64,000 nt of DNA from Flavobacterium sp. KACC 22761 (lineage in GTDB: Bacteria; Bacteroidota; Bacteroidia; Flavobacteriales; Flavobacteriaceae). The position numbers and the translations under genes were made by a program. Location: NCBI RefSeq assembly GCF_034058155.1, contig NZ_CP139148.1, positions 3,348,001 to 3,412,000 of the forward strand, written 5' to 3'. This document shows, one piece after another, positions 52,041-59,993 of the stretch (its first letter is position 1; every line of letters begins with the position of its first letter). The notes below the pieces were generated by a model. It saw only the letters and a program-made list of their open reading frames with translations. It was not told the origin of the DNA and searched no databases.

Positions 52041-52769
52041 ATGAAACTAATCAAACTCGATGCCATAGATTCTACAAATGACTTTCTAAAGGCATTGTCA
52101 AGCCAAGATGAACTGGAGAATTTTACTGTGGTAACGGCTGAAAATCAGACAAAAGGAAAGGGGCAAATGGGAGCGAAATGGCAGTCTGAATCAGGTAAAA
52201 ACTTAATTATGAGTGCCTTGGTAAAAGATTTTATATTTGATAACGAACAGGTTTTTAATTTAAGTTTAATAGTCTCATTAAGTGTCATTGAAGTGTTAAA
52301 ATCATTAAATATTCCCGAATTAAGCATAAAGTGGCCAAACGACATTATGTCATATAATAAAAAAGTTGGTGGCATATTAATCGAGAATACCATCAAAAGT
52401 GATGGCAGAATCGTGTCAGTTGTCGGATTAGGGTTAAATGTCAATCAGACAAATTTTGACGAATTGCCAAATGCTTCTTCATTGGCAGTTATTTTAGGAA
52501 AAACTTTTGACAAGGAAGAGTTGGCAATCTTAATCGTTGAAAAACTAAAAGAAAAAATTCAATCTTGGAACACCTCATCGCAGACTTTCTGGGATGACTA
52601 TTTTAATTTTTTATTTAAAAAAGGAATTCCAACTGCATTTAGAGACAATAACAATCAAGATTTTATGGGAATCATTCAAGGAGTTTCTCCAATAGGAAAA
52701 CTACAAGTTTTATTAGAAGATGATTCTGTTGTAGAGTTTGAGATTAAAGAAGTGAAAATGCTTTATTGA
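52041..52769 (+). CDS. birA: Biotin-[acetyl-CoA-carboxylase] ligase, monofunctional
   Basis: 242 residues. Motifs: DSTNDFLKAL, TKGKGQMGAKWQSESGKNLIMSALVK (biotinyl-AMP loop), KWPNDIMSYNKKVGGILIENTI (Lys of the adenylation site) and GLGLNVNQ. No N-terminal helix-turn-helix, so it only attaches biotin and is not a repressor. Followed by a 420-base repeat-filled gap. Confidence 0.94.
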   Translation: MKLIKLDAIDSTNDFLKALSSQDELENFTVVTAENQTKGKGQMGAKWQSESGKNLIMSALVKDFIFDNEQVFNLSLIVSLSVIEVLKSLNIPELSIKWPNDIMSYNKKVGGILIENTIKSDGRIVSVVGLGLNVNQTNFDELPNASSLAVILGKTFDKEELAILIVEKLKEKIQSWNTSSQTFWDDYFNFLFKKGIPTAFRDNNNQDFMGIIQGVSPIGKLQVLLEDDSVVEFEIKEVKMLY

Positions 52770-52774
52770 GAGTT

Positions 52775-53115
52775 GCAAAGTGACTGAGGGACAAAGTGAC
52801 AAAGGTTTTTCGTAGAGACGCACTGCAACGTCTAACTAAGGTGCTAAGGTTCTGAGATGCTAAGATTCTAAGTTTTTTTGCCACGAAGTTTTTTGTAGAG
52901 ACGCACTGCAGTGCGTCTAACGTATTGGTGAAATCTCGCAAAGACGCGAAGTCGCAGAGTTTTTTTACAGATTTATTCAGAAAACCAAGTGTGAAAAAGT
53001 GTGAAAATGACAAACTGTATGAAGCTTTGCTAAAAGAGAAACTCTGCGACTTAGCGACTTTGCGAGAAACAAATCTGCAAAATCTGCGTAAAAAAACTTT
53101 GTGTCTTAGTGTCTT
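52775..53115. repeat. Mosaic of intergenic repeat words, including a perfect GACGCACTGCAGTGCGTC palindrome
   Basis: The gap 52770-53189 is a patchwork. It contains caaagtgactgagggacaaag text, gtagagacgcactgcaacgtc (52814) and, about 78 bases later, a variant with the palindrome agacgcactgcagtgcgtct. It also has gctaaggttctgagatgctaag, then the gcaaagacgcgaagtcgcag / ctgcgacttagcgactttgc pair that faces itself across about 100 bases. Open frames here (147 and 100 codons) are repeat text and are not called. Confidence 0.7.
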
Positions 53116-53128
53116 CGTGGCATTCAAA

Positions 53129-53160
53129 GAAAAAGCCCGATCGTTAAATATCAGGCTTTC
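53129..53160 (-). terminator. Terminator of the SRPBCC gene
   Basis: aaagcccgat...atcaggcttt forms a near-perfect hairpin, followed on the minus strand by TTTTTCTTT. It lies 30 bases after the SRPBCC stop. Confidence 0.7.
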
Positions 53161-53189
53161 ATTTATAATTAACAATTTACAATTCACAA

Positions 53190-53582
53190 TTATAATTTGT
53201 TCATATTGTTTGCGAGAGTTTCAATAAACTTGCTGATTGGGCCTTTGATCATCATGGCCATCATAGCGTTGAATTCGCCTTCAAAAAATAATTGAACTGC
53301 ACTTTCAGAGTCAGAAACGCTATCAATATTTGAAGTCAAAGTAAACGGAAGCTTGTCGCTTGCAGCACCCAAAACAATTTTGTTTGGCGCTACTTTATCT
53401 TTCATTTTCAATTTGATTTCAGGCATCCCTTTCAATCCAAAAATAAAAGCGTCTTCGCCAGTCACTTCAAATTTAGCGATATTGTCTGGCATTAATTTTT
53501 CGAAATTCTTTACGTCGGTCAGTTGGTCAAACAAATCTTGAGCCGATTTCTGAACAGTAACTTTTGGACTTTCTAAGTTCAT
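53190..53582 (-). CDS. SRPBCC family lipid-binding-fold protein
   Basis: 130 residues. Typical START/SRPBCC pattern: VTVQKSAQDLFDQLTDVKNFEKLMPDNIAKFEVTGEDAFIFGLKGMPEIKLKMKDK, and a C-terminal helix MIKGPISKFIETLANNMNKL. It would bind a small hydrophobic ligand; the ligand is unknown. It lies downstream of pyrE on the same strand after 164 bases of repeat text, so co-transcription is uncertain. Confidence 0.8.
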   Translation of the reverse strand: MNLESPKVTVQKSAQDLFDQLTDVKNFEKLMPDNIAKFEVTGEDAFIFGLKGMPEIKLKMKDKVAPNKIVLGAASDKLPFTLTSNIDSVSDSESAVQLFFEGEFNAMMAMMIKGPISKFIETLANNMNKL

Positions 53583-53746
53583 ATTGTATTTGTTTTTGTT
53601 TTTTAACGCAAAGTGCGCTAAGTTTTTTATATGCTAGGTTTTGAAAAAAAACACAAAGTTCGCAAAGCTGAAACTTTATTAAATTCCAATTTTTAAATTC
53701 CAAAAAAGAGCGAAGTGATTTTTTGGAGAGATCTAAAATCTAAAAT

Positions 53747-54391
53747 CTATTCCTGTCCCCAAGTCGATGGACTTTGGCTCCATTCTAATAAAGTCGATTG
53801 TTGATCTTCGGTGATATATTGTTTCTGAACAGCTAAGCTTAAAAGATTTTCGTAGTTGCTTAACGTGAATAAATCAACATTCGCTTCTTTGAAATTTTCT
53901 TCGGCTACGCCAAAACCGTATGTAAAAATTGCGGCCATACCTTTAATATTAGCACCTTCGCTTCTTAAAGCCTCAACAGCCATCAAACTGCTTTTTCCAG
54001 TACTAATCAAATCTTCAACAACCACAACATTTTGTCCTTTTTGTAAAAAACCTTCCACTTGGTTTTGTCTTCCGTGTTTTTTAGGTTCCGGACGCACATA
54101 TACGAAAGGAAGACCTAAACTTTCGGCAACCAAAATTCCAACACCAATGGCTCCAGTAGCAACACCAGCAATCACATCAGGTTTTCCAAATTGTTTTTCA
54201 ATGTTTTTAGCAAATTCATCACGAACATAGTTTCTGATGCTCGGAAATGAAAGAATTAACCTATTATCACAGTAAATAGGCGATTTCCAACCAGAAGCCC
54301 ACGTAAAAGGATTTTCGGGATTCAATTTAATTGCATTTATTTGCAAAAGCAATTCGGCTGTTTTTTCGGCAGTATCTTTATTAAAAATCAT
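53747..54391 (-). CDS. pyrE: Orotate phosphoribosyltransferase
   Basis: 214 residues from the ATG at 54391; a longer frame to 54424 overlaps the divergent NUDIX gene and is rejected because the family begins near IFNKDTAEKTAELLLQINAIKLNPENPFTWASGWKSPIYCDNR. The PRPP loop is VVVVEDLISTGKSSLMAVEAL. It makes orotidine 5'-phosphate. The start codon is only 7 bases from the start of the NUDIX gene on the other strand. Confidence 0.95.
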   Translation of the reverse strand: MIFNKDTAEKTAELLLQINAIKLNPENPFTWASGWKSPIYCDNRLILSFPSIRNYVRDEFAKNIEKQFGKPDVIAGVATGAIGVGILVAESLGLPFVYVRPEPKKHGRQNQVEGFLQKGQNVVVVEDLISTGKSSLMAVEALRSEGANIKGMAAIFTYGFGVAEENFKEANVDLFTLSNYENLLSLAVQKQYITEDQQSTLLEWSQSPSTWGQE

Positions 54392-54395
54392 AATA

Positions 54396-54425
54396 CAAAT
54401 GTATAAAGTTTTTGTAAACGACAAA
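54396..54425 (-). promoter_or_regulatory. Putative pyrE promoter inside the NUDIX gene start
   Basis: On the minus strand TTTG (54422-54425), an 18-base spacer and TACATTTG (54396-54403) match both Bacteroidota boxes exactly. The -7 box covers the ATG of the NUDIX gene. The predicted start (about 54392) would give a leaderless or one-base-leader pyrE message. Confidence 0.5.
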
Positions 54426-55031
54426 CCACTTTTTTTGACAAATGAAATCTCGCGTGAAACAGATTTCCAATTGTTCTTGTTGGAGAGTATTGATATCGAA
54501 CAGCTTATTATAAAAATTTTTCAAAATAAAATTCAAAAAGCCATTCTATATCATCCAGATGAAAGTGAGATCATGAAAACCCTTAAAGCCAAAATTCCGG
54601 TGAACAAAGCTGGTGGAGGTTTTGTGTACAATAAAAAAGGCGAAGTTTTATTTATATTCAGAAACGGAAAGTGGGACTTGCCAAAAGGCGGTATCGAGAA
54701 AGGGGAAGACATTGAAGCGACGGCTATGCGTGAGGTAGAGGAGGAGACAGGAGTAAACAAGCTTCGTATTACGAATAAACTTCAAAAAACCTACCACATC
54801 TTTAAACGCAATGGAAAATACAAACTCAAAATCACGCATTGGTTCGAAATGCAGTCTGATTTTGAAGGAACACCGCACGGACAACTTGAAGAAGGAATTG
54901 AAAAAGTTGCTTGGTTAAATCGAGAACAAATCAAAGAAGCGCTTAAAAACTCTTATGAAAACATAAAATTGCTTTTTCAAGAAGAAAATTACTCTCCTTC
55001 AGATTTAAAAACAAAAAAAGAAAACTTATAA
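54399..55031 (+). CDS. NUDIX hydrolase
   Basis: 210 residues. A ~65-residue N-terminal extension (YKVFVNDKPLFLTNE...) is followed by a NUDIX domain. The box GGIEKGEDIEATAMREVEEETGV has all the metal-binding Glu and Arg residues of Gx5Ex7REUxEExGU. C-terminal: LEEGIEKVAWLNREQIKEALKNSYENIKLLF. The substrate (nucleoside diphosphate derivative or diadenosine polyphosphate) is unknown. It is divergent from pyrE with 7 bases between the start codons. Confidence 0.9.
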   Translation: MYKVFVNDKPLFLTNEISRETDFQLFLLESIDIEQLIIKIFQNKIQKAILYHPDESEIMKTLKAKIPVNKAGGGFVYNKKGEVLFIFRNGKWDLPKGGIEKGEDIEATAMREVEEETGVNKLRITNKLQKTYHIFKRNGKYKLKITHWFEMQSDFEGTPHGQLEEGIEKVAWLNREQIKEALKNSYENIKLLFQEENYSPSDLKTKKENL

Positions 55032-55060
55032 TCTTAAATTTAGATTTCTATAATGGTATA

Positions 55061-55098
55061 AAAAATGCCCAATAACAATTTGTTATTGGGCTTTTTTA
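55061..55098. terminator. Bidirectional terminator between NUDIX and lipoprotein genes
   Basis: gcccaataacaa (55068-55079) and ttgttattgggc (55081-55092) are exact complements, with A and T runs outside. Confidence 0.85.
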
Positions 55099-55103
55099 AT
55101 GTC

Positions 55104-55505
55104 TTATTTGTTTGTAATAAACAAAGTAGGTCCGCAGGTTCCTTTTTCGCTTTCACCAACGGAATGAACCGATCCTTTCTCAAAATTGTCTTTAAAAGTT
55201 AAACTAATCATCTCTCCATTATTGTTTCCCTTTATAACAATGCTTCCGGCTGGTTGCGCTTCAATTGTCCATTGAATTTTTGTAGCATTTAATGAGCTAC
55301 TATAGTAAAAATCAGTAGTTGATCCTGGTTTTGCAATACAAGTCGCATTATTGTCCTTGTCAAAGAAAACAGTATTTCCAGAAATGTAGCAATATGTTCC
55401 TTGTAGGTTCGATGGTATGCTAGATTTATTGCCAGCTTCAGCTTTCTCATCATTAGAACAGGAAACGATGAAAAGCGTTGCGAATATTACATATAATTTT
55501 TTCAT
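55104..55505 (-). CDS. Hypothetical lipoprotein
   Basis: 133 residues. Signal peptide with lipobox LYVIFATLFIVSCSND. The mature protein looks like a small beta-barrel (LQGTYCYISGNTVFFDKDNNATCIAKPGST, KIQWTIEAQPAGSIVIKGN, ISLTFKDNF, KGTCGPTLFITNK), with three Cys in the mature part. Similar in feel to lipocalin-like or DUF-type calycins; not assigned. Confidence 0.65.
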   Translation of the reverse strand: MKKLYVIFATLFIVSCSNDEKAEAGNKSSIPSNLQGTYCYISGNTVFFDKDNNATCIAKPGSTTDFYYSSSLNATKIQWTIEAQPAGSIVIKGNNNGEMISLTFKDNFEKGSVHSVGESEKGTCGPTLFITNK

Positions 55506-55586
55506 TTTGCTTTTTGTTTGCGTTATATTTTATAGTACAAAAAGCTTGAAAAGGTTGCGTTCGAAGATTGATTTTTAAACAGAAAT

Positions 55587-55740
55587 AGTTGGGCGTGCCA
55601 CCATCCCGATAAAAGGGCTAATTCACTGTGCGCTTATTCGCCCTTTTATCGGGATGCTGTCGGGCTTTCGCCTCCGCCACGGCGGATTAGCTCTATCCCT
55701 CACGCGGCAAGGCGTTTCTAGTTTACAGCCTTTCGCATAA
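55587..55740. repeat. GC-rich structured intergenic element
   Basis: gttgggcgtgccaccatcccg starts a GC-richer element in an AT-rich gap. Perfect arms atcccgataaaaggg (55603-55617) and cccttttatcgggat (55641-55655) pair around 23 bases. tcgggctttcgcctccgcca, then ggcggattagctctatccct and cacgcggcaaggcg, follow. From memory such sequence recurs many times in Flavobacterium genomes. No coding frame is evident. It occupies most of the 248-base gap 55506-55753. Confidence 0.7.
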
Positions 55741-55753
55741 AACGAAGTTTCTA

Positions 55754-57149
55754 TTAATTAAATTTATTCAGCTTTAAAATTTCAGTTTTCAATTCTTCAG
55801 GTGTTACTGGATTAAATTGTAAATCCTTTGCAGATTTTTCACTTGTAGTCGTTTCGTTAATAGCTAGAAATGGTTTGCCTTCAAAATATTTAACAGCAAC
55901 GATTGTAATTTTTTCTTTTAAAAGCGAATTGTAAAAAACAACTTTTTTAGGACTTAAGGCGCCCCTCATAATCGATTTAAAACGATGGTAGATAATGTTG
56001 ACAGAAATATTGCTTTCATCTTCAACAATAACACCATAATTGATTACCATTGATGGAACATAGGTCAAAAAACGATCGCAATTTATATATCCTAGATTTG
56101 TGCTATTGAACATATAGTAACTAATTTCATCTGCCTTTTTATTTTCATCAGTTTTTGTAACATACGGTTCTAGAGCGATTCTATTGTTGTAATTATTTGA
56201 GGAGGAAATATCGGAGTCTGCTGATTGTAAGGTAATTGATATGGTATAGATACAGTTTACGGGAACACCTTTTATTTTGCCGGGAGTAAATTTTCCAAGT
56301 TTTTTGAGAACTCTAAGAAATTCTTCATCAGCAGCTCTGCTCAAACCTTTTTTTATCTTAACATCAGTGACATTTCCTTCTTTGTTTACAACAAAAGTAG
56401 CATATATTTTGCCGCTAATTTCTTCGTCAGGACAGTCTGTAGTTATTACCAATAAATTTGTAAAATGCATCCTTTCCACCTATATATACTGGCATTTCGT
56501 CAACATTTTCAAAAGTCTCACTTAAATCAAACGAACTTTTGTCGACAATCCAATTGATTTGATTTTTTTGCCAAATTCCATTAAAAAGCTGCATTCCATC
56601 TTTATTTCCTTTTTTTGGAAAAGCAATTTCCATATTCTTTCCTTTTCTTAAATCACATTTTTCGCCATTTGCTGTTGCAGCAATATGCAACATTCCGCCC
56701 GTTTCCAACAATTTTCCATTAGAAGTTGTCGAAAGTCCGCCCAAAATCATATCCGAAATCGAATAATATTCTTTAACCGATATTTTGATTTTTGCTGTCG
56801 CTTCCTTTCCTGTTTTAAGCAAAACAAAAGAATTTGCTTTAATGGTAATCTTGGTTTTCTCTGCGCATAAAATTGTTGTGTCTTTCTGGTTATTAATCAA
56901 AAAGAATTGTGGCTTTTTGTCATTTTTGATAAAGAAATCAGATAATAATTTTTTGTTTTCGGCCACATTATTTTTTGGCGAACTTATAACTGCAGTATCC
57001 GTTTTTAAATCATCATTTAAAATAGTATCCTTTTCAAGTTTTATTCCCGAAGAATCGGGATTAGATTTAAGATTTTCTTCTTTTGTCTCATTTTTACATG
57101 AAGAAATTCCAATAACAAATACGATTATCAACGCGAGTTTAAATTTCAT
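55754..57149 (-). pseudogene. Lipoprotein with TonB C-terminal-like domain, split by a frameshift
   Basis: Two overlapping frames look like one broken gene. The upstream frame (57149 to 56427, 240 codons) has a lipoprotein signal (LALIIVFVIGISSCKN) and a linker, and stops after FENVDEMPVYIGGKDAFYKFIGNNY. The downstream frame (56479 to 55754) continues with DCPDEEISGKIYATFVVNKEGNVTDVKIKKGLSRAADEEFLRVLKKLGKFTPGKIKGVPVNCIYTISITLQ. PVYxGGxxAFxKFI...SGKxYxxFVVxxxGxVTDVKI is the TonB/TonB-like C-terminal domain, cut at about 56430-56445. One extra base there restores a protein of about 465 residues. A sequencing error cannot be excluded. No slippery sequence is seen. Confidence 0.75.
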
Positions 57150-57364
57150 CTGGCTAGTTTATTAAAAGAAATAATTTTACAAAATGTTACATCAATTCAG
57201 CATAAGCAATTCCGAATAAAAATATGGAAAGCACAATATCAATATTTCTGATTAGTACGGGTAATACTATTGAAACTCAAATATAGAATGTTGAAATTGA
57301 ATATAGTTACGGCAAACCGTAAAGTTTTTTCTAATAAAGAAATTACCATACCGATAGCGCGGAT

Positions 57365-57745
57365 TTATAAGTCAGAGTTATTGTTTTTTTTAGTTAACAT
57401 CTTATTCAGTATCAAAGAAGATAGAAAACCAGCGAGAGCGAGTAAAATTAAGAGCAAGCTTCTTAATGGTTTTTCGTTAAAAGCAGCAAAGGGAAAAATA
57501 GCGACTGAAGCAAAAAGAATTAATGCGACCCAATAAATATTCTTTTTAAAAAATGCTAAATAAAAATTAAATAAAAGAATAGCCAAATTGAAAAAAATCC
57601 CAGTGAAAAGAATCGTTAATCCAAACCCAACAGACTTGTGTGGTATTGGATAAAGTCGGACAATTGCCTTATATGTTATCACCGATAAAATTAGTTGAAT
57701 AAAAGAAATAATTATTGGTTTCAGGATTTTGTTTATCATTGTCAT
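57365..57745 (-). CDS. Hypothetical small integral membrane protein
   Basis: 126 residues with four predicted membrane segments (ILKPIIISFIQLILSVITYKAIV, SVGFGLTILFTGIFFNLAILLFNFYLAFF, YWVALILFASVAIFPFAAF, LRSLLLILLALAGFLSSLILN) and a short charged tail. No family recognised. A second ATG two codons in is equally possible. The 215-base gap 57150-57364 downstream shows nothing. Confidence 0.55.
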   Translation of the reverse strand: MTMINKILKPIIISFIQLILSVITYKAIVRLYPIPHKSVGFGLTILFTGIFFNLAILLFNFYLAFFKKNIYWVALILFASVAIFPFAAFNEKPLRSLLLILLALAGFLSSLILNKMLTKKNNNSDL

Positions 57746-57787
57746 TCTTTCATTAATTTGAATATACTTTTTAGTAATTTAATTTTA

Positions 57788-58010
57788 TGCGTTCACGAGC
57801 GCACCGTTTGTACTCGTTCACGCTATTGTTTCTTTTAGTGGCAGGGAATGCATATTCGCGTTATCGAGGAAAAAAGTGTGTGAGCTTCAACTTTGTCAAA
57901 GTTTTAAACTTTGACAAAGTTCTACACGCATAGCTTTGCGATCTTAGCGTTTGCTAAACTCAATCAAAATCAAAAAAATCTTAGCGCACTTTGCGTTAAA
58001 AAATAGATGC
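57788..58010. repeat. Repeat block with CTTTGTCAAAG hairpin copy 2 and TTTGCG words
   Basis: gttcacgagcgc text (57790-57826, related to the motif at 12226), a perfect hairpin aactttgtcaaagttt / aaactttgacaaagtt (57889-57921, same core as 25197-25229), then tagctttgcgatcttagcg and gcactttgcgttaaaaaa. It fills the 279-base gap 57746-58024. Confidence 0.65.
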
Positions 58011-58024
58011 GCCATCAAAAAAAA

Positions 58025-59752
58025 CTACAAAACTCGATAAACAGGATACTGCAAATGTGCCTTCTCATAATAAACAGAATGCTTGTAAATCCAATCCAAC
58101 TGCGCTTCGGCGTTTTTAGCAAATTCGCGGTCGTTTTGTTTTTTGGTTTCCAATTCTGCTTTTAAAGCTGGATTGTCTTTTAAAAGTTGTCCGGCAGTAT
58201 CTTCAAAAATATACTCTGAATAATGTTCTTTTTGCTGTAAAATAGGGTCGAAGAAATTCCAGTTAAAAAATGAATCAACGCCTTCTGGTTCAAAAGCTTC
58301 GATTAAATATTTAACGCCTTTTTGGTTTGTTGGAACATAATAATCTCCTTTGGCGAAAGCCATTTTGACCATTTTAGAAGTTACGGTCGTGTTTCTATGG
58401 GCATAATGTCCTTCGTAAGCAGATGGAACCGTTTTAAAATCGGCAATTCTGTAGCTTTCGACTTCAATTATCGTATCGTTTTTAAATTGACGAAATGAGA
58501 TATTGTTGTTTTTCAAAAGATCAATAATATTCCAATAACCTCGTGGCACTATATACGCCGTAGGAATCACAATTTCCTTAGCCGATTTGAATTCTTTGAT
58601 ATACGGAACATCTTTTTTGTACGGTTTGCTTCTGTCATAATACAAACGGTCGCCAGTTGTAGCGTCACTTTTTTTGTAACCCGCTTCGTAGCCTAAAAAA
58701 GTAAATTTTGTGGCTTTTGTGCTGTCCATTTCCCATTGTAAAGTATAGGATTTTTTAGGCTGATACTGTTCTAAATTCTTAACTCTTAAATCTTTTATTT
58801 TTTGATAATTCGCATCGGTAAAATCCAAAGTTGATTTCATGTATTCGTATGTCATTTTTACGCGTTCAGCATATTTTTTCAGCATGTGCGTTTCAACTAC
58901 AAAACCAATTGTATTGAATAATGAAGTATAACCAGTAGTATATCGCGGACTATCAACAAATTGTCCAAAACCTTTATCTGGCGTATCTTTAAACGAATCC
59001 ACATAAGGCGTGGTTTCGATTTTCTTTTTTTGAAGATCTTTTACCAAAGCCGGCATCATTTCGTCATTCATAAAATCACCCAAAACTTTTCCGAGTTTGT
59101 TGTGTTGCGTCATGATGTACGTCAGCTTGTATTGGTAATCAGAGCCGTTGCTCACGTGATTATCGATAAAAACATCGGCATTTATTTTTTGGAAAATTTC
59201 TACAAAACTCTTCGTATTTCGAGTATCCGATTTCATCAAATCACGATTCAAATCGTAATTTCTGGCATTTCCTCTAAAACCATAAATTTCCGGCCCGTCC
59301 TGATTGGCGCGCGTTGTTGAATTTCGGTTTAAAGAACCGCCAATATTGTAAACGGGAATCGTAACCAAAACCGTATTTTTTGGTGCTTTCATTTTTCCGG
59401 TTGCTAAATCTCTGTAGAATTGCATCGTAGCGTCGATTCCGTCTGGTTCTCCGGCGTGGATTCCGTTATTTATAAAAAGAACTGCTTTGGTTTTCTGAAT
59501 TTTATCGAAATCAAATTCCTTGTCCGGATTAAAAGTTATCATGTGCAAAGGTTCACCAGAATCGGTCAATCCCATTTCTTTCATTTGAATGGTTGGAAAA
59601 TCGGCAGCAAGCATTTTAAAATAAGCTATAGTTTCTTGATAAGATGCCGATTGGTTTCCGTTTCCTTTCTCAAAAAACGTATCGTATTTTTTATTGTTTT
59701 GAGCAAAAGTAGTGATGGTAAAAAGTGAAATGAGAAATGTAAAAAGTTTCAT
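58025..59752 (-). CDS. Secreted M14-family zinc carboxypeptidase
   Basis: 575 residues from the ATG at 59752 (signal peptide KLFTFLISLFTITTFAQ). Peptidase M14 fold: zinc ligands in INNGIHAGEPDG (His and Glu) and VFIDNHVSNGSDYQY (His), with a Glu in GFVVETHML as a candidate catalytic residue. The C-terminal part (~330-575) is an extra domain with KEIVIPTAYIVPRGYWNIIDLL. Probably removes C-terminal residues from peptides outside the inner membrane. Monocistronic. Confidence 0.88.
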   Translation of the reverse strand: MKLFTFLISLFTITTFAQNNKKYDTFFEKGNGNQSASYQETIAYFKMLAADFPTIQMKEMGLTDSGEPLHMITFNPDKEFDFDKIQKTKAVLFINNGIHAGEPDGIDATMQFYRDLATGKMKAPKNTVLVTIPVYNIGGSLNRNSTTRANQDGPEIYGFRGNARNYDLNRDLMKSDTRNTKSFVEIFQKINADVFIDNHVSNGSDYQYKLTYIMTQHNKLGKVLGDFMNDEMMPALVKDLQKKKIETTPYVDSFKDTPDKGFGQFVDSPRYTTGYTSLFNTIGFVVETHMLKKYAERVKMTYEYMKSTLDFTDANYQKIKDLRVKNLEQYQPKKSYTLQWEMDSTKATKFTFLGYEAGYKKSDATTGDRLYYDRSKPYKKDVPYIKEFKSAKEIVIPTAYIVPRGYWNIIDLLKNNNISFRQFKNDTIIEVESYRIADFKTVPSAYEGHYAHRNTTVTSKMVKMAFAKGDYYVPTNQKGVKYLIEAFEPEGVDSFFNWNFFDPILQQKEHYSEYIFEDTAGQLLKDNPALKAELETKKQNDREFAKNAEAQLDWIYKHSVYYEKAHLQYPVYRVL

Positions 59753-59794
59753 GAGTTTTATTTTAATAGAAATCAAATATAAGTTTTTTTTGTT

Positions 59795-59970
59795 TTAGGT
59801 TTCAAGTTTCAAGTTTCATGTTGATCTGCTTTATGATTATTTTTTCTCTCGCAGATTTGGCAGATTGAGCGGATTTTTATTTTAAAATTTAATCTGCTAA
59901 ATCTGCCAAATCTGCGAGAAACAAAACTTTATGTTAAGTGACTTGAAACCTGAAACAAGAAAACTTGAAA
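59795..59970. repeat. Nested inverted repeats (TTTCAAGTTTC / TCTCGCAGATTTGGCAGATT)
   Basis: The inner arms 59847-59866 and 59900-59919 pair perfectly over 20 bases (tctcgcagatttggcagatt). The outer words aggtttcaagtttcaag (59798) face gacttgaaacctgaaac (59940). The two nested pairs fill the gap between the M14 and DEAD-box genes. Related aatctgcaaaatctgcg text occurs near 853 and 53080. Confidence 0.65.
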
Positions 59971-59981
59971 TAAATTTTAAT

Positions 59982-59989
59982 TACTTTTG
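59982..59989 (+). promoter_or_regulatory. Putative -7 box of the DEAD-box helicase gene
   Basis: TACTTTTG matches TAnnTTTG and is followed by CAAA and the ATG at 59994, so the message would start at or next to the start codon. No good -33 TTG is seen at 17-23 bases. Confidence 0.4.
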
Positions 59990-59993
59990 CAAA

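Noticed and set aside
52744..53187. 147-codon open frame on the minus strand and overlapping 100-codon plus frame
   Set aside because: Both translate the repeat mosaic between birA and the SRPBCC gene (residues such as KVAKSQSFSFSK repeated). Open frames arise because the repeats lack stops; no start signal or family.
56427..56479. Programmed ribosomal frameshift joining the two TonB-domain frames
   Set aside because: No slippery heptamer or run of identical bases is seen near 56430-56445; a simple mutation or sequencing error is more likely.
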